Assembly: GCF_029837695.1 (NCBI RefSeq)
Contig: NZ_JAOEEA010000004.1
Location: 62,001 to 126,000, forward strand
Source of the DNA: Pseudomonas sp. GD04019
Lineage (GTDB): Bacteria; Pseudomonadota; Gammaproteobacteria; Pseudomonadales; Pseudomonadaceae
Reading direction: 5' to 3'
Length of the DNA: 64,000 nt
The notes beneath the pieces are model-generated. The model was given only the letters and a program-made list of their open reading frames with translations. It made no database searches and was not told the DNA's origin. A program made the translations under genes and the position numbers. Below, in pieces: positions 61,246 through 64,000 of this stretch (positions within the stretch are counted from its first letter, which is position 1; every line of letters begins with the position of its first letter).

Positions 61246-62385
61246 ATGCCGCTTCCCTCTCTGCAGGATCAGTTCGCCGCGTTGATCGCCGCGCCCTCGG
61301 TGAGCTGTACCCAGCCGCACTGGGACCAGTCCAACCGCGCGGTGATCGACCTGCTGGCCGGCTGGCTGAGCGACCTCGGCTTCGCCTGCGAGATCCAGGA
61401 GGTGGCGCCGGGCAAGGTCAATCTGCTCGCCACCCTCGGCAGTGGCCCCGGCGGGTTGGTGCTGGCCGGCCACAGCGACACGGTGCCGTTCGACGCCGCC
61501 CTGTGGCAGAGCGACCCGCTCAAACTGACGGCCCAGGGCGATCGCTGGGTCGGCCTCGGCGTGTGCGACATGAAAGGTTTCTTCCCGCTGGTGATCGAGG
61601 CGGTGCGCGGCCTGCTCGACCAGCCGTTGCGCCAGCCGCTGCTGGTGCTGGCCACCTGCGACGAGGAAAGCTCGATGGCCGGCGCCCGTGCCCTGGTCGA
61701 GGCCGGCCGGCCCCTGGGGCGCGCCGCGGTGATCGGCGAGCCGACGGGGCTGAAGCCGATCCGTCTGCACAAGGGCGTGATGATGGAGCGCATCGACATC
61801 CTCGGCCAGAGCGGCCACAGCTCCGACCCCAGCCTCGGCCACAGCGCCCTGGAGGCCATGCACGACGCCATCGGCGCCCTGCGCGAGCTGCGTAGCCAAT
61901 GGCAACGCGAGTTCAACAACCCGCAGTTCGGCGTGCCGCAGCCGACGCTGAACCTCGGCTGCATCCACGGTGGCGACAATCCCAACCGCATCTGCGGCCA
62001 GTGCTCCCTGGAGTTCGACCTGCGCCCCCTGCCGGGCATGGACCCGGAGCAGCTGCGCGCGGCCATTCGCGGCAAGCTGCGGCCGCTGGCCGAGCGGCAC
62101 CAGGTGAAGATCGACTACGCGCCGCTGTTCGCCAATGTGCCGCCCTTCGAGCAGAGCGCCGACAGCGAGCTGGTGCGCCTGGCGGAAAAGCTCACCGGAC
62201 ATGCGGCGCAGTCGGTGGCATTCGGTACCGAAGCCCCGTATCTTCAGCAGCTCGGCTGCGAGACCATCGTTCTCGGCCCCGGCGACATCGCCTGCGCCCA
62301 CCAGCCGGGGGAATTCCTCGAACTGGCGCGCATCGAGCCGACGGTGAGCCTGCTGCGCCAGCTGATCCAGCACTACTGCCTATGA
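61246..62385 (+). CDS. argE: Acetylornithine deacetylase
   Basis: A 379-residue M20-family zinc amidohydrolase converting N-acetylornithine to ornithine. GHSDTVPFD carries the first metal His, GVCDMKGFFPL the bridging Asp, and CDEESSMAGAR the catalytic and metal Glu residues, followed by VIGEPTGLKPIRLHKGVM. ATG 61246 has GGAG seven bases upstream; the longer frame is not used. It is followed 111 bases later by argA, the first enzyme of the same pathway. Confidence 0.93.
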   Translation: MPLPSLQDQFAALIAAPSVSCTQPHWDQSNRAVIDLLAGWLSDLGFACEIQEVAPGKVNLLATLGSGPGGLVLAGHSDTVPFDAALWQSDPLKLTAQGDRWVGLGVCDMKGFFPLVIEAVRGLLDQPLRQPLLVLATCDEESSMAGARALVEAGRPLGRAAVIGEPTGLKPIRLHKGVMMERIDILGQSGHSSDPSLGHSALEAMHDAIGALRELRSQWQREFNNPQFGVPQPTLNLGCIHGGDNPNRICGQCSLEFDLRPLPGMDPEQLRAAIRGKLRPLAERHQVKIDYAPLFANVPPFEQSADSELVRLAEKLTGHAAQSVAFGTEAPYLQQLGCETIVLGPGDIACAHQPGEFLELARIEPTVSLLRQLIQHYCL

Positions 62386-62496
62386 CCCGCCCAGCCTAAG
62401 GGGAGCACCGATGTTGCGACGACGCTAGACCGACCTTCCTTCTCCGCTTCGGAGAGGCAAACCATCGCTCGTCCGTCCCCGCTCACAGGCTCCTGC

Positions 62497-63795
62497 ATGC
62501 ACGACTACGTCAACTGGCTCCGCCACGCTTCGCCCTATATCAACGCCCACCGTGACTGCACTTTCGTGGTCATGCTGCCCGGCGAAGGTGTGGAGCACCC
62601 GAATTTCGGCAATATCGTCCACGACCTGGTGCTGTTGCACAGCCTCGGCGTGCGCCTGGTGCTGGTCCATGGCTCGCGCCCGCAGATCGAGGCGCGCCTG
62701 GCCGAGCGTGGCCTGACCCCGCGCTACCACCGCGACCTGCGCATCACCGACGGCCCGACCCTGGACTGCGTGATCGACGCCGTCGGCCGCCTGCGCATCG
62801 CCATCGAGGCGCGCCTGTCGATGGATATGGCCGCCTCGCCGATGCAGGGCTCGCGCCTGCGGGTTAGCGGCGGCAACTTCGTCACCGCGCGGCCGATCGG
62901 CGTGGTCGATGGCATCGATTACCACCACACCGGCGAAGTGCGCCGGGTCGACCGCAAGGGCATCGGCCGCCTGCTCGACGAGCGCAGCATCGTGCTGCTG
63001 TCGTCGCTCGGCTACTCGCCCACCGGGGAGATCTTCAACCTGGCCTGCGAGGACGTCGCCACCCGCGCCGCCATCGACCTGCAGGCCGACAAGCTGCTGC
63101 TGTTCAGCGCCGAGCGCGGCCTGCTCGACGAGAGCGGCAAGCTGGTGCGCGAGCTGCGTCCGCAGCAGGTGCCGGCGCATCTGGCGCGGCTCGGCAGCTG
63201 CTACCAGGCCGAACTGCTGGATGCTGCCGCTCAGGCCTGTCGTGGCGGGGTTAAGCGCAGCCATATCGTCAGCTACATGGAAGATGGCTCGCTGCTCACC
63301 GAGCTGTTCACCCGCGATGGTGGCGGTACCCTGGTCGACCAGGAGCAGTTCGAGTCGCTGCGCGAGGCCACCATCGAGGACGTCGGCGGCCTGATCGACC
63401 TGATCACCCCGCTGGAAGACCAGGGCATTCTGGTGCGCCGCTCGCGCGAGGTGCTGGAGCGCGAGATCGAGCAGTTCAGCATCGTCGAACGCGACGGCCT
63501 GATCATCGCCTGTGCCGCGCTCTATCGCATCGCCGATTCGGACGCCGGCGAGCTGGCCTGCCTGGCGGTCAACCCCGAATACCGCCACGGTGGCCGTGGC
63601 GACGAGCTGCTGGAGCGCATCGAGGAGCGGGCCAAGGCGCTGGGCCTGAAGACCCTGTTCGTGCTCACCACGCGTACCGCCCACTGGTTCCAGGAGCGCG
63701 GCTTCGAGCCCAGCGGCGTCGAGCGGCTGCCGGCGGCACGGGCCTCGCTGTACAACTACCAGCGCAACTCGAAGATCTTCGAGAAGTTGTTGTGA
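62497..63795 (+). CDS. argA: Amino-acid N-acetyltransferase (N-acetylglutamate synthase)
   Basis: A 432-residue enzyme acetylating glutamate, the first step of arginine synthesis. An N-terminal amino-acid-kinase-like domain (about 1-280; LVLVHGSRPQIEARL) binds arginine for feedback inhibition, and the GNAT domain (about 290-432) has the acetyl-CoA loop in VNPEYRHGGRGDELLERIEERA. The length and domain order are those of classical ArgA. Confidence 0.95.
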   Translation: MHDYVNWLRHASPYINAHRDCTFVVMLPGEGVEHPNFGNIVHDLVLLHSLGVRLVLVHGSRPQIEARLAERGLTPRYHRDLRITDGPTLDCVIDAVGRLRIAIEARLSMDMAASPMQGSRLRVSGGNFVTARPIGVVDGIDYHHTGEVRRVDRKGIGRLLDERSIVLLSSLGYSPTGEIFNLACEDVATRAAIDLQADKLLLFSAERGLLDESGKLVRELRPQQVPAHLARLGSCYQAELLDAAAQACRGGVKRSHIVSYMEDGSLLTELFTRDGGGTLVDQEQFESLREATIEDVGGLIDLITPLEDQGILVRRSREVLEREIEQFSIVERDGLIIACAALYRIADSDAGELACLAVNPEYRHGGRGDELLERIEERAKALGLKTLFVLTTRTAHWFQERGFEPSGVERLPAARASLYNYQRNSKIFEKLL

Positions 63796-63815
63796 GCGCT
63801 CTGGCGCTGCAATGA

Positions 63816-63843
63816 AAAAGGGCCGCGCTTGCGGCCCTTTTCT
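63816..63843. terminator. Bidirectional terminator after argA
   Basis: AAAAGGGCCGC and GCGGCCCTTTT pair around GCTT and lie between argA and the convergent partial gene. Confidence 0.88.
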
Positions 63844-63856
63844 TTGGCGGGATGGA

Positions 63857-64000
63857 TCAGGCGCTGCGCCTCTGGTGCAGCTTGAACTGCTCGTTGCCGT
63901 CGTCCCAGCCGGCCTCCCAGGCGGCGGCCAGCACTTCCACGGGGTAGGGTTGCGCGTGCTGCGGCTGGCCGGTGAGTCCAGCCATGTAGCCTTGCTGGTA
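63857..64000 (-). CDS. Ribosome-modulation-factor-like small protein, C-terminal part (partial)
   Basis: The frame enters from the right edge and gives 47 residues, YQQGYMAGLTGQPQHAQPYP followed by VEVLAAAWEAGWDDGNEQF and a basic tail HQRRSA. GYxAG and the WxxGWxxG-like spacing resemble Rmf, which dimerises 70S ribosomes in stationary phase, but the match is partial and the N-terminus is outside the window. It could be a related Pseudomonas-specific family. Confidence 0.6.
   Translation of the reverse strand, partial: YQQGYMAGLTGQPQHAQPYPVEVLAAAWEAGWDDGNEQFKLHQRRSA

Overview
The window is chromosomal DNA from a high-GC gammaproteobacterium, almost certainly a Pseudomonas (aeruginosa/alcaligenes/mendocina-like; species not resolved). 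Evidence: a spu-type polyamine transporter followed by a hacB-type acylase, the rppH-ptsP pair, serA divergent from a D-2-hydroxyglutarate dehydrogenase gene, the zapA-6S RNA-ygfA arrangement, the pepP-ubiH-ubiI run, the gcvT-gcvH-gcvP block, argE/argA, and GTAG-headed REP-type palindromes between genes. Nearly everything is core genome. I see no prophage, insertion sequence, integron, CRISPR array, tRNA or rRNA.

Layout. 1-5.7 kb: end of a polyamine-binding protein gene, the ATPase and two permeases of a spermidine/putrescine importer (spuFGH), and a convergent periplasmic Ntn-hydrolase acylase (hacB-like). 5.8-13.8 kb: AraC regulator, ptsP and rppH (nitrogen PTS, RNA pyrophosphohydrolase), a HAD phosphatase, two related membrane proteins, ilvA and rpiA. 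14-24.4 kb: two SdiA-regulated-type beta-propeller proteins flank an AraC regulator, a UbiM-like hydroxylase, a small membrane protein, a broken LprI-type gene, and a five-gene operon encoding a second polyamine-type ABC importer plus an acetylpolyamine amidohydrolase. 24.5-28.1 kb: FAH-family hydrolase, D-2-hydroxyglutarate dehydrogenase and divergent serA. 28.2-36 kb: ppx, trxA, rho, ubiD, an iron-sulfur flavin reductase, a quinone oxidoreductase and a FliL-like protein. 36-42 kb: diguanylate cyclase, EVE protein, a 42-residue membrane protein, ygfA, 6S RNA, zapA, a ZapB-like coiled-coil protein, ygfB and pepP. 42-48 kb: ubiH, a thioesterase, a ubiI-like hydroxylase and an iron ABC importer lacking its ATPase. 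48-53 kb: glycine cleavage genes. 53-64 kb: lipase-like lipoprotein, DUF2388 protein, NfeD/SPFH pair, orphan GspE ATPase, CYTH-CHAD protein, phosphate transporter, argE, argA and the end of an Rmf-like gene.

How the genes work together. Two modules stand out. One is polyamine handling: spuFGH imports free polyamines, while the operon at 18.5-23.4 kb looks built to import and deacetylate acetylated polyamines. The other is serine/glycine/one-carbon metabolism: serA, the dehydrogenase that clears its 2-hydroxyglutarate by-product, the gcv genes and ygfA. Ubiquinone synthesis is represented by ubiD, ubiH, a ubiI-like gene and a probable ubiM.

The least explained DNA is a roughly 140-bp imperfectly palindromic element present three times, each copy directly after a stop codon: after ubiD, after gcvT and after gcvH. 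Also unusual are an in-frame amber codon splitting an LprI-like gene, a 26-codon leader ORF before ubiH that resembles a decayed copy of the ubiH 5' end, and a gene order that, from memory of PAO1, suggests inversions around the origin. No stretch longer than about 300 bases lacks a feature.
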